Source: Hyperoodon ampullatus (Eukaryota; Chordata; Mammalia; Artiodactyla; Ziphiidae). From it: 64,000 nucleotides of DNA. The first letter of the stretch is position 1; each line of letters opens with the position of its first letter. Below are positions 63,740 to 64,000 of this stretch, in pieces. The notes under the pieces were generated by a model. The model saw only the letters and a program-made list of their open reading frames with translations, was not told where the DNA came from and did no database searches. The DNA lies in contig OX457070.1 in the NCBI GenBank assembly GCA_949752795.1, forward strand, positions 25,692,588 to 25,756,587. The letters are read 5' to 3'. A program made the position numbers and the translations under genes.

Positions 63740-63993
63740 GAGACTGCCCATGGTTATAGTGCCCATTCTGACAGTGCTCACGATGACAATGCCCATGCTG
63801 CCAGTGCCCATCATGACATTCCTCACGCTGATAGTTCACACGGTGACAGTGCCCATGGTGATATTACCCATGGTGACAGTACTCATGGTTAAAGTGCCTA
63901 TGGTGACAATGCCCATGGTTACAGTGCTTATGGTGATAGTTGTCATGCTGGCAGTGCCCACGGTGACAGTGCCCATACTGACAAAGCCCATGG
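63740..63993 (-). repeat. Right-arm element at the window edge, M tag missing
   Basis: GAGACTGCCC, CATGCTGCCAGTGCCC and TCATGGTTAAAGTGCC occur as in earlier units, but the sequence passes straight to GTGCTTATGGTGATAG without the M tag. An internal deletion of a few hundred bases is therefore likely. The end (CTGACAAAGCCCATGG on the + strand) is the complement of the CTTTGTCAG element at 49,504. Confidence 0.65.
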
Positions 63994-64000
63994 TGAGACT

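Larger units (their letters stand above)
55939..64000 (-). repeat. 15 bp minisatellite array, right arm (inverted)
   Basis: At least 540 monomers of the same family lie in the opposite orientation, reading ATGGTGACAGTGCCC on the + strand. The array continues past the window. Its monomers vary as in the left arm, and its longer blocks are the reverse complements of left-arm blocks. No gene is present. Confidence 0.96.

Noticed and set aside
39457..64000. A CRISPR-like array
   Set aside because: There are no spacers: 15 bp monomers follow each other directly and vary throughout. The context is eukaryotic satellite.
1..64000. Telomeric or subtelomeric identity
   Set aside because: No TTAGGG runs or known subtelomeric repeat were seen. 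Isolated TTAGGG words in the minisatellite are chance variants.

Overview
This window contains no gene that I can support. It is made almost entirely of two tandem-repeat arrays that meet at about 39,450. The first (1 to about 39,456) is a macrosatellite: 22 complete head-to-tail copies of a 1,767-1,769 bp unit plus a truncated 23rd copy, with the array running off the left edge. The second (about 39,457 to 64,000, off the right edge) is a minisatellite with a 15 bp monomer, consensus GRGCACTRTCACCRT on the + strand, which switches to the opposite strand at about 55,940.

The source is most likely a eukaryote with large satellite blocks, probably a vertebrate. Reasons are the absence of any dense coding layout, the scale and layered structure of the arrays, many C-to-T or G-to-A differences at CpG between copies, and a partial CENP-B-box-like motif in the unit. 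No SINE, LINE, LTR, telomeric repeat or known satellite family was recognised, so the species and chromosome position (pericentromeric, subtelomeric or interstitial) cannot be given. The continuity of the array suggests a long-read assembly.

Layout. Copies 1-17 (1-30,063) form higher-order repeats: trimers 1-3 and 4-6, an extra dimer 7-8 copied from 5-6, trimers 9-11 and 12-14, then 15-17, which contain a chimeric copy and a re-duplication of 12-13. Copies 18-22 (30,064-38,904) are a more divergent subfamily on the side facing the junction. Copy 23 stops after about 552 bp, and its last 100 bp are the most divergent. The minisatellite left arm (about 16.5 kb, + orientation) and right arm (at least 8 kb, - orientation) have their own higher-order structure. 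Divergent tag monomers containing ATTTTGCAC recur every 0.2-2 kb, and longer blocks repeat at offsets of about 2.7 kb (right arm) and 3.3-3.8 kb (left arm). Blocks of the same type occur in reverse order and orientation on the two sides of the switch, so the arms look like parts of one array joined tail to tail.

The long open frames in the minisatellite (up to about 720 codons) follow from the repeat arithmetic and are not annotated as genes. The two most notable points are a stretch in every macrosatellite unit (381-457 in copy 1) that looks like degenerate minisatellite, suggesting the two arrays share ancestry, and the strand switch at 55,940 with roughly symmetric blocks around it. All comparisons were made by eye, so identities and breakpoints are approximate.
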